64,000 nt of DNA, taken from NCBI GenBank assembly GCA_034687125.1, contig JAQGBZ010000305.1, forward strand, positions 1-64,000, in the 5' to 3' direction. Origin of the DNA: Neelides folsomi. Lineage: Eukaryota > Arthropoda > Collembola > Neelipleona > Neelidae. Positions within the stretch are counted from its first letter, which is position 1, and every line of letters starts with the position of its first letter. The notes under the pieces were generated by a model, which saw only the letters and a program-made list of their open reading frames with translations, was not told where the DNA came from and did not search any database. The position numbers and the translations under genes were made by a program. Shown here one piece after another: positions 38,520 to 52,100 of the stretch.

Positions 38520-39008
38520 TCAAATCGCTATAGAAACACAAATAGTTATAATCTCAATAAAATTACTTAAATTGCGTCTCCTTTGAAACGTGACCTTTAT
38601 CCCTATGGTAACTGACATTAAAATCGTAAAGTCACGCGCTACCGGAGGAAAATGGGAATTTCGGCCCAAGATGTAAAAGATAGGATAATAGCATATGAAT
38701 TTGCGAATTTGTGAATTTTCGACTTTGTGAGTTTGTGAAATTGAGGAAACGTCCTTTATGTTTTGAGCTCGAATTTCCTTTTTCAGTTCCCCACAAGTCA
38801 TTTTGATTCCTTGTGTTAAATGAGTATTGGATGAATATCGGAAGTTGTTCATTTCCTTGTGAGTTTTCCGAGTTTCTCCGAGGGCCCTTGGAGGCATTGA
38901 GACGTGAAACAAGAAGACATTTCTCTCCTTGGCCCTCAAGCGGGAAAGGAAAGCCAGGGATTTAGATTTCCTCAACAAATCCTCTTCAAATACAGTTGAA
39001 GAATACAC
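38520..39008 (-). CDS. Uncertain ORF, about 160 residues
   Basis: A long minus-strand open frame (GTG at 39008, first ATG inside near MPPRALGETRKTHK) without recognisable domain. The first half is less AT-rich than its flanks, which lengthens open frames by chance. The C-terminal part is hydrophobic. No homology is recognised, and no splice partner was found. Confidence 0.18.
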   Translation of the reverse strand: MYSSTVFEEDLLRKSKSLAFLSRLRAKERNVFLFHVSMPPRALGETRKTHKEMNNFRYSSNTHLTQGIKMTCGELKKEIRAQNIKDVSSISQTHKVENSQIRKFICYYPIFYILGRNSHFPPVARDFTILMSVTIGIKVTFQRRRNLSNFIEIITICVSIAI

Positions 39009-39330
39009 ACGCAGTCAGATCCACTTCATTCAATTCGCCCGCAAGGAAGGAACTTTTCTTCCCATCTAAACCCAACAAAATCCTCAACATATCATTTTCT
39101 CTTTCATCTTCCCACGTCAAACAACTTTATCTTCCAAAATATCATCCGCGGTTTAATCATTGATGTAAACCCCTATTAATTTGATATGAAAAAGAAACCT
39201 CCCAGGTCCATAAAATTATGGGAATATTTTTTAATAATAATTTCCTATAAAGTACAGAGATTTTTAATTATAATTTCCTATAAAATTTTAATAAACTGCA
39301 AGATTTCAAATAAGGAACACACTGTACATA

Positions 39331-39696
39331 CACCGTGTTTCTTAAAGTACGTATCATTTTCATATGTTTAAAGTTAAATATTTTTAATTAAGGAGACTTG
39401 ATGAATAATATATTAAAGTAGTTTGTTGTTAACCATCAACTATTGAAGAATTGAAAGCTACCACTGTGAAAGTTTTCCGAGAAATCCCCACTCATATGTG
39501 CAAAAATGCCTGCGAGGCAGTTGAGGCTCGGTTGCAGCGCTGCAGCGTAGCAAACGGAGCTCAAGTGACAAATTAAAGTTTATATGCTTATTTAAAAATG
39601 TATTACAAACATTATAACTGATTATTAAAAAATTTAATTAGAAATTAAAGTTGTTCCGATTGTTTGAAAATGATGCGTACTTTATGAAACACCCTG
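39331..39696 (+). mobile_element. 366-base mariner-derived MITE with TA target site
   Basis: Inverted terminal repeats of about 32 bases: left CACCGTGTTTCTTAAAGTAC (from 39331) and right, reverse-complemented, CAGGGTGTTTCATAAAGTAC; both continue GYATCATTTTCA. TA dinucleotides flank both ends (39329-39330, 39697-39698), the Tc1/mariner signature. Inside, at about 39468-39578, a frame reads KVFREIPTHMCKNACEAVEA followed by RLQRCSVANGAQVTN and a stop, the C-terminal end of a Tc1/mariner-type transposase (pattern R...C....G). So this is a deletion derivative keeping only the end of the transposase gene and cannot mobilise itself. Confidence 0.85.
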
Positions 39697-40109
39697 TATA
39701 TAAATATGACAAATATGGAACACTCTGTATATAATTAAAAATAATATGAATCACACTATAATTAAATTATCGGAAATTTTGCACTATTTGAAAAAATAAT
39801 ATAAAATTGTCAAAATGCTAGGTATATAACATGCATTTAAAGAAAAGTTTAAATACTGCGATAGATCAAAAAAAATTCTGCCTTGGTGATAAAAAGAATC
39901 AATTGAATAGTAAAGTAAAGTAATAATAGTAAAGTAAATGAAGGTTTTATTTAAAAGAAAGCGGGATTTTATCCAAAGTGGGACAATTTGAATCCGAAGC
40001 GTAATTTTAGTTATTGGTGTGAAGAATTTGAATAAAAGCGCCATGAAAGTGCAAAATTTGAAGGGAAAGAGTTGAGGGGAAAATTGTAGAGAGAAATACT
40101 TTTTTAAGT

Positions 40110-43100
40110 TTAAAGTTGAGTGACGCGGGTTCTCTCGACGCTGGCCGTCGTGACGACGAGTCCCATGGGTCTATGATCACTTCTATGATTTCTCTTTGGA
40201 TTATTCAATAAAGGGGTTTGGGTTTGGGAGGGCGGGAAGATTCCGGACGTACACGTGGTCAATGTGCCACTACGACAGTACAAAACTTCGCGGCCCTTAC
40301 CACACATCAAGGTTCGTCCAAAAGCCCGACGGAACTTCACAGACATCGCATTGTACAGGATCGGATTGATGGCGCTAAATATTCAAAAATTTATAAATTT
40401 AGCTTGTTTAACAATAACGCATTACTTAGTCTATGAGTCATGAAAATTTTAAAATCCTCATTAAGTCATTAATAAATTAAATGTTTATTTTACAATGCGC
40501 AATGTTTAAGTACAATATTTAGATTTTAGATGTGTTTGAACATTTAAAAATGTTAAGTAATTTAAGCATATAAAATTACGTGTAAAATAAGTAGCTTGAA
40601 ATAAGCCTCTTAAAATCACACAGGTTTATGTAATTTAAGATTTTTTCCTAATTAGTCATGTTTAATGTAAAGGATTAAATGGGCAGAGTGGAAAGATGAG
40701 AAGATAATGTGAATAGATGTGAAAAATCTATCCTGATTTCTTTTCCTTTTAGGAACATAGAGATTTTACTTTATCTGTACTTTATTTCTGTGGAGTGTGT
40801 TATTTGAGTGTGGGAAGGGAATTGGTAAGCTCGGGTGTTTTGCTCACTCAATTCCCGGGAGACTTGTGATGTTTGTAAAACCCTAATGGGGGTCATTAAG
40901 ACTCAAATGGATTCGCTGTATTGGGAAGGAAAAGGATTTTTTTTCAATTAAACTTTCCTTTTACAGCTTCAAACATCTTTAGATGAACTCAGACAAATTG
41001 CTCAAAGATTCCAATTCATTTTATGCATTACAATTTTACTCCTACGTTTCCTTAAATCGTAAATTACCATTACAATAAAACTCGGGAAAATGAAAAATTT
41101 CCGTAAATGTTAAATGTAAGTAATACAGCGAAATTGCCTATTACTTATATTACCAATGTACCATAGTACACAATATTAAATATACCATTAGTATGAACTA
41201 TACCATGTATGGTATAATATCATGGAATGTATGGTATGTATGATAGTTTCTAATGTTAAGTATTTCTGCTGTAAATATATACATATACAGTTATACAGAT
41301 ATGTATGTATCCTATATGTGTATGTTAATATTAATGCGACATGAAAAAATCCATATAAATGTAAAATTCCCGGGTAGTTTGAACTCACAAATTTTAACAA
41401 CATCATACATAAATATGATCGTGGGATGATAATAAAATCATTCCGGTATAAAAATTTTGAAAATATGAATCATTCTATAGGTATTATTTCCCATAATCCC
41501 ATACATTCTATAAGTAAATATATTTAAGTACGTATATTTAAATAAATATATTGTAGTACGTATACCTAAATACTTTTTCCATATTAAACCATAGGGCGCT
41601 TTATAACACTAGCATATGTAGTTATGTAAATAATATACAGTGCCGTAAATATTACGTAGTTCATAATTTTATAAAATATGCTGTACTTAAATTGTATAAT
41701 AATATTTTTTCAATTGGTATATATAATGTAAATATATAAGTAAGTACAGATATAAACATATAAATAAAGTATATATAAATTTTGAATAGAACAACTTTAT
41801 AAGAAAATAGAGAAAGTTTAAAGGGATGAAATTGTGCATTTAAAATATTTTATTGGCTTGTAAAATTTAAGTGGCTGGGAGAGTTTATTGAAGGCGAAGT
41901 TTATATTTCATATGAGATGTTTAAAATCTTCCGCTATTGTTTCTTGAAATCCTCTGGAGAAAAGTTAAAAGTCTCCTTTAAATGCTCCAAATGTTCCAAT
42001 GACCTTTTACAAGCTCCGACGTTCACGACGTTCACGCTCACGTACAAAATGGGAAGGATGGAAATCCCTCTCTTGCCCATGTTAAATCATAGGGCCAACT
42101 GCGAGTTTTGGCATATTGCGAGCTTTGGTATAAGAATAAGATATAGGGAATTGAATACATGTAAGGAATGGAATAAAGCTTTGGGGTTGATCAATGAAAG
42201 TTGGAGTGAAGAAGACATTCGGTTCATACGAAGGGAAAAGATAGGAAATTTCACACTTCTTCGCCTCGCTTTCCCCATTTAATATCAAAGTCCTTCCGAG
42301 AGAAAAAACTTATTTTTTCACATTAAATAAATGGACCTTTGACATTATTTGAATTCCAAATTTATATTATTAAAAAAGTCATTTAATGGCTCACTCAGAT
42401 GGTCATAGCTTTTTTAACTCCCTTTCTTCCAAATTTTATATCTCCTATCTTCAAACTTGTCTAATAAAATATAACTTTTAATAATTACGACTTTAATAAC
42501 TAAAAACCTTTTTTATGTAAAGTTTTAATTTTCTTGTCCAAAAGTCATTTTTATCTAAGACTTCATTTTATAATAATTTTCATTTCTATTCACTTAAGTT
42601 AAAAAATTCTTTTAGGTTAAATTGCCATTAAATAATATTATAAACTTTATAGTTGAAAAAGATTTCTTATTTTGTCATACGATTTACTACTTTTTATTTT
42701 CTAATACATTTTGCATTCAAGTTCTATAATATAGAATGCTATTTTACACAGCGAAGTTTAAGTGGAGGAGTTTTGTAAATAATAAAAGAAATTTTTAATT
42801 AAAGTCAATTTGAATATTCCGAGCTCAAGGTTTTGAATTAATTTACTCGGATTTTAATTAAAGTTCCTCTTCATATCTCTAATTATGTGTACACATTTCA
42901 AAATCCTGTTCGGCTCATATTGGGAAAAGTATCAGATGGGGAATATTGGTAGCTTCAACATTCCCATAGATCCATTCAATTTCATTGGAGAACTCCAAAT
43001 ATGGTAATTTTGAATCAACAATATCCAACGGGTCGATAAAACCTTTCAACAGCTCAATGGAGAAATTGATCTCAATGATATTTACAATTCTACTCAAACG

Positions 43101-46100
43101 ACTTTCCTTTATTTTCATTATTCACTTTTAACACTATTACTTATAGATTATACATATATAGTAATTATACAGGGTGGGCCATAAGTTGCTTTTTTAAACG
43201 ATTGTTTATTTAAAAAAGAAAGCAACTTATAGCCCAGCCTGTACATTATGTACATAGATCTTTAAACTTATTTTATATTAATAAAAGTCAAAAATCCTTG
43301 CCAAATACAAATTTGCAATTACCTATTGATGTAAATACATGTTTTAGAAAACATGAGAAACCAAAGGTCCATGAAAATATCTTTCCCGAACATCGGTGCA
43401 AATGAATTGTAGACGAGGAGTCCGCGGTAAGGGAGCCAAAGAACGGCAAAAATCGCGACGACCATCACGAGCATCTTTACAACCTGGAAAAAACATTTTT
43501 TTTAGATATTTTGTTTTTTAAGTTAAATACCTTATCTATTTTATTCATTCTTTAATCATATTCATTCAGAGTTAACCAATATTCATGTCATTTTTTATAT
43601 TGGTCCTTTAAAGTTTTCATTCTTATCATTAAAACATATCGTTAAAAAGCACTGACAATTTTTGACATTTGACATTCAATTAAGTAAGCGAATTTATGAA
43701 AAAAGCTTGTAATATTTCATAGAAGCATTCAATTATCATTATTATAGTTATTATGGACATGTTAATCGTAATATCAATGTTCAACATTTTGATTTATGGG
43801 CTTTTGAATAAAATATTTATTTTTACATAATACATAATACATCAGTATCAGTATGTCATATGGTATAATATTCTAACCATAAGTTGGGAATAATATAGAA
43901 TTTAATAGTCGTTAGTTTTTGTTAGATTCAGTGTATTTAGGTTTAATACATATTTGTATATGGTGTAGTATTGTAACTATTGTATAGGCTTTTATCATTC
44001 ATATCATAAGATCATGACGCATCGCGAGTTTGTGAAATATTCATAATTAATTTCCCATAAAAAGCACGCGTGTCAAACAACCCATTCGTTATTTCATTAC
44101 CGCTTCATTCACTCCTTTAACATTTTCACTTGAGCTTTTTGAGTTCATTCTTCAATGTGTTTTTTATTAAAAGCTTTTCATTCAAAACCATTCAATTAAT
44201 GGCTTTTACTAATGGAACTTGAAAATGAAGAAATTCTATTTACTACTAAAATGCTACAACTAAAATGCTAAGGATTAAATGCTGTGGATAAAATGCTACG
44301 GATAAAATATTGTGGATAAAATTCTGCTTAAGAGTAAAATAACTTAATGTTTGTTTTTATGTAACTAAAATCAATATAAAAATGATGAAGTTCTTTGTTG
44401 TTTGTTTTTAGACTCAACAAGAACAAAAGTAGTAAAATTGAAAATTATGCAAAAATTGAAAAAGTTTTTTATTGAAAGAAACTGAAAAGAAACTGAAAAG
44501 TTTTTTGGAAGTATGTCAAATATTGTAAACACTTCACTTTTGAATTGGGAAATTAAGTGACAATAATAGGATTTTAATTGGGAAAATCTCATATTGGAGA
44601 GACGTGAGAAATGAGAAAATTGACATGTGAAAGGCGTGGGAGTTAATTGAAATTAATTTATTGCGTCGCGCCAAATTGGCTCTACGATTTAAACTCCTTT
44701 GAGCTTTTCTCTCAAAGTAATTTAATTACGCTCTTTGTAACTAATATTAGGAACTTTAATTGCCCTTGATATATTTGAATTGAATTATTTGATTGTTTAA
44801 TTACTATAAAACTTTAACTTATAACATTATAAGAAATCTACTTAATTATACATTTTATTAACTATAGTTAAATTACACGTATGTAATATGTACGTACACG
44901 TATATGATATATGTAATCTTTATTTGTTTGCGTATGTATTTGTAGATAAAATGTATTTATTTATGTGACTTTTATGCATGAGTTAATGGTTTTAGAATTT
45001 AGTTGTGATTAAGCATCCGTGTGACATATTTAGTAGTGGTTTAAGTGGATTGACGCGCGAGGGTTTGAAGTGGTTTTCGCACCACGTTGAAGGGTTAAAT
45101 TTAAAATGAAAGCCTTTGAGGTCAAATACCAAGTCTGTGTCTGTATTTGATTTCCATTCGCATTTAAAGGATAATTTGAACTTATTTCCTTCCCACATGT
45201 TTTACCTGTCGCGGAGTCACATCCTTTCCAATTGGGAGAAGAAACACATTCCCTTTTCCGCAAAACCTAATTCTCACCGTCTAAAGCCAATAAACCTCAG
45301 GTAGATGAAATAATAAAATTAACTTTTAATTAAATGATTTCAAATATTTAAATAACGATGTATTTGAATAGCGATAGGATTTTTATTTAGGATTTAATTA
45401 AACAAACAATTAATATTTAATTTTATACAAGTATAATATACATTACTCGTACCTGTATATTAAATGCATTAATGTTATTAATGTTTAATTTATTTATGAA
45501 ATGACTTCAATGTAATAAATTTAATAATTTGTTGCTTAAATTAGCAAAAGCGGGAATTTAAACTTAACTATAAATAGACTTTTAACTTTATTTAAATGAT
45601 TTATGGGCAGCAGTTGAAGTTTTAGTTAGCAAATTAGTGAAATTACATCTCTATTCAAATGAAGCCATCAGGAATTCTGGAGTCGTAAAAGGGAAAAAAG
45701 AAATGGGAAGAAAGTCGTTAAAAGCAGACGAAGAAATTAACTCAATGAGGCGACATTTAAAATACAATTTTTTTCATTTCTTATACACGAAATTTACTAT
45801 CAGTATTTAATCCATTTCTTAATATTTCTTACGATAAGTATTTAACATTCCTCATATTTATATGTAATCATATAATCATATAATCTTATTCATATTACAT
45901 ATGTAGGTACATACATTTCCATATTTCATATTTGTACATAAATATTTGTCCGGTTTCTATTTAACGATTAAAGGAAATTACTAAATTACTATTTTTATTC
46001 ATTTAGGACGTTGAATTTTTGACATAATGTATGAAATATGTTTCTATTATATACCATACATTATGATGTATGTACAAATACATACAGATACAGAAATACA

Positions 46101-49100
46101 GATATGATACAATTTCCAAAGAACTTCATACAAAGTCGTATTGAAGAAAATGAAAGGATTTTTGATATTAGTTTGTAAACCAGATTTCCGATTCTCTTAC
46201 ATGTGGAGTTTTTCCAAAAAACCTTCAACAACCGCACGAAATCCATTAACAAATATTGCAAAGTTAAATCTCTCTCATCTTTTACAACGTTGTTTATCTC
46301 AGTCAGTCTGTCTGTCCCTCCTCTGTTGTAAAGTTATATTTCAAATGAGATATTTGGACAAAAACCGCTGAATAAAATCAATCCATAAAAAGTCCGTCAA
46401 TTACTTAAAGTGAAACTTCCAAGTTATGAAATCAAATAGGAGAATAAATATCAAAGTGCATTAGCAAAATGACCAAAAATCAGTAAAATAAACTTAAATT
46501 GATAAATGTCAATGTTTAACAATTTTTAGTATAAAAGTTGTGTTATAGTTTTTGAACACGAACATACCATATACAATATACAAATACATAGTAGCATATA
46601 ATATAAATATTATATATACATATTGTATATCATATCATATATTGTATAATATGTATTTTTATATTGTGATGATATGATATACAATATGTATATATAATAT
46701 TTATATTATATGCTACTATGTATTTGTATATTGTATATAAAATGCAATAAAAGATTTTATTTTATCTTCAAGATGAAACTTAATTAAATTCAGTAAAATG
46801 TACAAATAAATCATTGTAATTTATCTTGAGAGTTTTTTATCAGATTACACCAAAACTTCTTTAATTTCAATGTTTAACAAAAATTAAGTAATTAAATATA
46901 AATGTATATATGCTTAACAAAGAACTTTAAGAGTTTCAAGTTACTCAAAAAAATTGTAAGAAGTGAAATAAAAGGAAATAATTAATGGGGAGTTTAAAAG
47001 TTTTAAATGACTGAAGAGTTCTCGGTTCCTTTGGCCAATACAAAGATCCATGTCAATTTAAATTCCACTTTTATTGCGAACCTTCTGCCCAATTAAACTC
47101 AACTTTATTCCTTTGCTCAAATACACAAAATGGAGAAAGTCTGGGTTGGAGAAACTCAATCAAATTTCTCCATAATTAAACTCCGTTTGTCAACAATTTC
47201 CTTCAAGATGTGGAGACGGAAGGCAAACAACAAACTTCTTCATTGAAATTCTCCTAAACTTTAAATTCCCTCTTTAAGAGTCAATAGCCAGAAAGTTTGA
47301 GTATTTAAAAAGAAGCAACGCTTTATAAATTATCATTAATTTCCGTCTTATTTAAATATTACAATCTCAGAGTTCCATTCAAACATCCCGCATTTTAAAT
47401 TAAATACTCAACAAACTGAGAATAAGCGTTCATGCCAATTTTTTCGCAAACAATTCAAATTTTTTGTTAAATTCAAAAATACTTGATTATTAAATTGCCA
47501 TTATATTTGCCATACTATTTTTAACATAAAAATGAATTTTGACAAAAATCATTGAATTTTTGAAAAAATGTTAATCGTTCTGATTAATCCTGAAAAAACT
47601 AATTATATTTAATTCTTTAAAAGTAAATTTTAACTTAAAATAAAATATTTAACCGACTTGATTTTTATATATAAAATAATTCAATATGAAAGTTTTTTGG
47701 ATGTTTCTTTCCCAACAATATGTTTTCTGATCAAAATTGGGAAGTTTAGGTTTAGAAAAGGAAATTGGAAGAATTAAAAAGTTTTAATTGAATTAAAAGT
47801 TATAGAATAATTCAATTAGCCTAGATGTTACATACCTAAACTTATATGAAACTTGTGTCTGATGAGAAAGTTTTGGTTTATTTATTCTTATTATTTCTTT
47901 ATCAGGAATTTTATCGGGCCTTTGGGAGAAATCAAAAAATAAATTTACTTCTGAACATCCTAAAAACCATTACATTTGCAATCATGTGAGTAATAAAAAC
48001 GTTTTTTTTACTATCCTTTTACAATTCTAAGTTTCTAACTTTCAAATTGTAAATGTTGGATCAAGTAAATATATAATACATACGAGTAGTAATATATATA
48101 TATATATATATATAGTATATTATATATATTGTATATTTCCAAATACAGTTAAATTACATTAAATTTTTATACAAATCTTTAAATAACAAGCTAGTTAATT
48201 TCTTTACATTCATAGCGATAAAATACAAATACCATGATGTATGTATCATATACTACTATATCCTACATGTATCGTATAAGTATAAATATATTTATAAAGT
48301 CTTATATGACGGACTACTATACATAGTATAGTACTTAGAATGTAAAGAATAAAATGTGTTGTAATGTAATTTAAACTAGAATTTATGTAAGTAGCGTTTG
48401 ATAAAAATGTCAGAGGAAATTTGAATTTGGGTCTTCTGTCAACTCAGAATTCCAACAAATGATTTCCATGTAAAGAGATTCTGGGGAAAAGAATGGAAAT
48501 AACCAGGAATTCGACAATTCGCATTCTCCCCTTTCTCTTCTAAGTCTTCTCCACATTTCAAAAACAGTTTTCCTCTCTGAAACCTAACAAACTCAACATT
48601 TATTTGATCTCCAAAAATGGGTTTTTAAGTACAAGTTCTCCATTTAACTCAACTTCATGTGCTTTTGGTTATGGATATTATAAAGAAGAAAAGAACATTA
48701 AATTCAGGTTAGGTTAACTACAAAGACTTTTTGACCATTCTGAGCATTCTGAATATCTGAAATGAAAAATATAAAAATATCCTATTCATATATATATAAT
48801 ACAAATATAAAGCAAAAATTATTGGTCTATGACAATATGACATGACCTATGACATGACCTTAATTTGACATTCGGAAATTGAGTGGGAATCATGATATAA
48901 AAAATATATAAGGATTGTAAGATATGAGATATCATTTTTTATATATAAAATATTGTAGGAATGAGATTAATCCTTTCTTGTTATTTTCGCCGGACCTTTA
49001 TGATTATTTTGAAATAGTGTTGTTGTAATGGGAATATTGGGAATTTGTGGTTGAGTGTTTTGAGTCCAAGTCCAGACGGTTTCTTCCCAGGTCAAGAGAA

Positions 49101-52100
49101 AAGTGTTGGCGATGAAGGGAAGAGATTAAGTGGAGAAACACAAAGGACAGAGATTTGGTGAGAAGGAGAAAAGGGATCTGAGGAAGATTGATATAAACCA
49201 CGTGTCATCCTCACTCTCTCAAACAGATCAAGTGTCATCATCACTTTATGAAATCCATACATATACTACTCCCATATAAAATATAATAAATATATAAGGT
49301 AATATAACCGCCCTGTATCCATTCTTACAAGATGTACATATTATTGGAAATATAACGCGGGGAATATATTTTTAATATATCTAATGTAGTTATTCTAGTT
49401 ATATATTTCATATACGAAAGTTATGAAATAGGGATATTTCATATTTCACACAAACTTACTGAAATAAAAATAATACGTACAGGAAAGACTATTCCTAAAC
49501 TATAAGCATTTCATATATTTATTATGTGCATGCGAAATGTAACATATAGTCATATATCATATGAAATGTATTATGTATGATATATGTCAACATTATACAA
49601 TTGTGTATTGTTAAGCTTCCTTTAGTAAACCAAGTGGATGAAGTAAATTCTTCAAGGAAGAATGAAGAGAGCAAACAAAGATCCAATGAGCTCAAAGATA
49701 TACAGTAATATATATTACAATGAGATTTCTCTTCATCTTACGTCTCAAGAATTTTCGGGTCTTTCAATTTAACGCTTTCACTTCGCTTAACTCCGCTTAA
49801 TCCAACAACTTAATTAAGAAATGTTTTCAACAATAAATATCAAATATTGTGACAATCACTAATGTCTTACTAATTGAGAAATACCAAAAAAGAATAGAAA
49901 AAGAATAAAATTACTTTTGTTTGCAATAATTGTATTTATTTGTTTTATTTTTATGTGTGTACTAATAGATTGTGAATTCATCCAAAGAGCTTCCTTTGAA
50001 AATAATAATTTGGCAATCTTTATACCTAAAAATTGTATTTCTTGTAGGTTTATGTATTTAAGAAGGCTTTTATGTAAACAGACATAATTTAAAAATCTGT
50101 GATTTTACATTATATATTTCTCCGTATTTGGTTTTGGCTTATATTGGTGAATTTACACTTTTGAAGATTTGGGAAGTTTATAAGGAGAGAAATGATGAAA
50201 TGAAAATAAAGTTTATAGGAAAAGGAAAGCTATAGAAATTCATTGATCATTGATCAAACAAGAAAGTTGATTGCATAAAGCAGAAATTCTGAGCGGAAAT
50301 ATCAACAAAATGGAAGAAGAAGGCGGACAAGAAATCACTGAGGCATTCGTGGCAATTTCCGAAGAAAAGGAGGAGAAAAAACCAATTGCCACTTATCCAC
50401 TAATTAAGGTAATTTGCAATTAACTTAAACTTTCATACTTTATAAAATCCATATTCAAAACTTAAAGGATTCTCCGGTTAATGAATTTTTAAAAAGTTTG
50501 CAGATATGCCCGAAGACACAAAACCCGAAATTGTGGATTTGGTCGCTGGTGCCATTGAAAAATACATGTTGGATTTACAAGTAAAATTATTCATTAAATT
50601 CAGAATTTAAAATTCTATATAATTAAATCCTTTACTATTTGATGTTTAAAATTTTAAAAATTTCTATATTTAACAATTGCGATATTTCACTATGTATTTA
50701 TTTAATTTTAATTTAATCATTTGTTTTAATTAATTAAATATTTAGGCCGCTTGCAAAGCAATCAAGGAAGAAATGGACAAATTGTATGGTCCGCATTGGC
50801 ACGTCGCTGTTGGTGAAGGATTTGGTTTCGAAGTGACTCACCAGAAAGATCATCTTTTGTATATGTTCATCAATGGGAGTCTTGGAATTGTCCTTTGGAA
50901 ATGCTCGTGAAATTCTCCTTTACTTTATCGCACTTCCGCAGTCCTCAAACTCACAAAAACGATGCTTTCAATCCCATATTGAATTTCCTTTTCAACTCTC
51001 AACCTTCAACCTTTAACCCAAACCTTCATTGAACCTTCGAACCTCCCATTGAATCTTCAATTGAACCTTCCAATTTTCAATGGGAGGTTCGAGTATTAAA
51101 CCAATACTTCCATTTTTCAATCACAAATCCCATTAATCAATTTCAAAAAGTGTCCTTAACCGAAATGTCACTAAAATTCTCTTAAATTTATTTTACCCAT
51201 TAAATTCATTAAATGTCTTTAAATCGTTAAATAGTGATCAAAGTTTCAAAAATAATTATTTAAAAATAATAACAACTTTATATAAATTGTAATCAATAAA
51301 TCAATTCAAAATGTATGTGATTAATTAATCAACAAGTTTTAATTAATTAAACATAATATAATGAATTTAAGCCAACTTTATTAAAAAGTTTACATGTGTA
51401 TCTTAATGCTATACATAATAAATTAATAATGAAATTAATAATTTACAAACCATGTTATTTATATATTAAGTTAGCATAATTGGAATAAATTACGCACGCA
51501 ATTATGACGCAAATAACGCGAAATTTTCAAGGATAAAACGTATGAATATAAAAAATGAATAATTCAAAGCTCGTCCTTTCATTTTCACGTAAAGAGATTT
51601 TCATAAAATAAAAGTTAAGAGTGCAAAAGCTTCATTTTCACTTTTAAAATTGTAGGGAATTGCGATTCTCAATTTGCGAGCAGAAGTCGAGAAAGAACAA
51701 TGAAATTTTTAATTCTTCCTTTCTTCTCCCAGACAATTCAAAACCTCCCACCATTTTTGAATTATAAAAAAGCTTACGTCATTGGCCATATTGTCTCTTA
51801 TCATTTATTCCGAGGGGATTCTTTACAAATTAATTAATTGAACATAACTTTAATCCTTTTAATAATTCAAGCCTTTTTATCAAAATTTAATGCTTTCAAA
51901 ACTCAAACATAAAATTGAACTTTTAATCGAACCAGACTTATTGAATATTGTAGATTTAAAGAAAAGAATTAATATTTAATTAATTACCGGAAAAACTTAA
52001 AAAGAAATACAAATTAATTTTAAACTGACATTAACAATAAATGGTTCTATTGAGAGATCGAAATGAGGCCAATTAATTAAAACGCCATTGCCAAACGGGA

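Noticed and set aside
41917-42282. 121-codon plus-strand frame with spaced cysteines in receptor intron 3
   Set aside because: No recognisable zinc-finger spacing or homologue; the antisense frames are also open, which points to base composition.
45030-45304. Overlapping open frames on both strands in receptor intron 2
   Set aside because: Open on both strands at once, no domain; composition effect.
51086-51096. GGTTCGAGTAT resembling a tRNA B box
   Set aside because: It is part of the hairpin arm; no A box, acceptor stem or cloverleaf can be drawn upstream.
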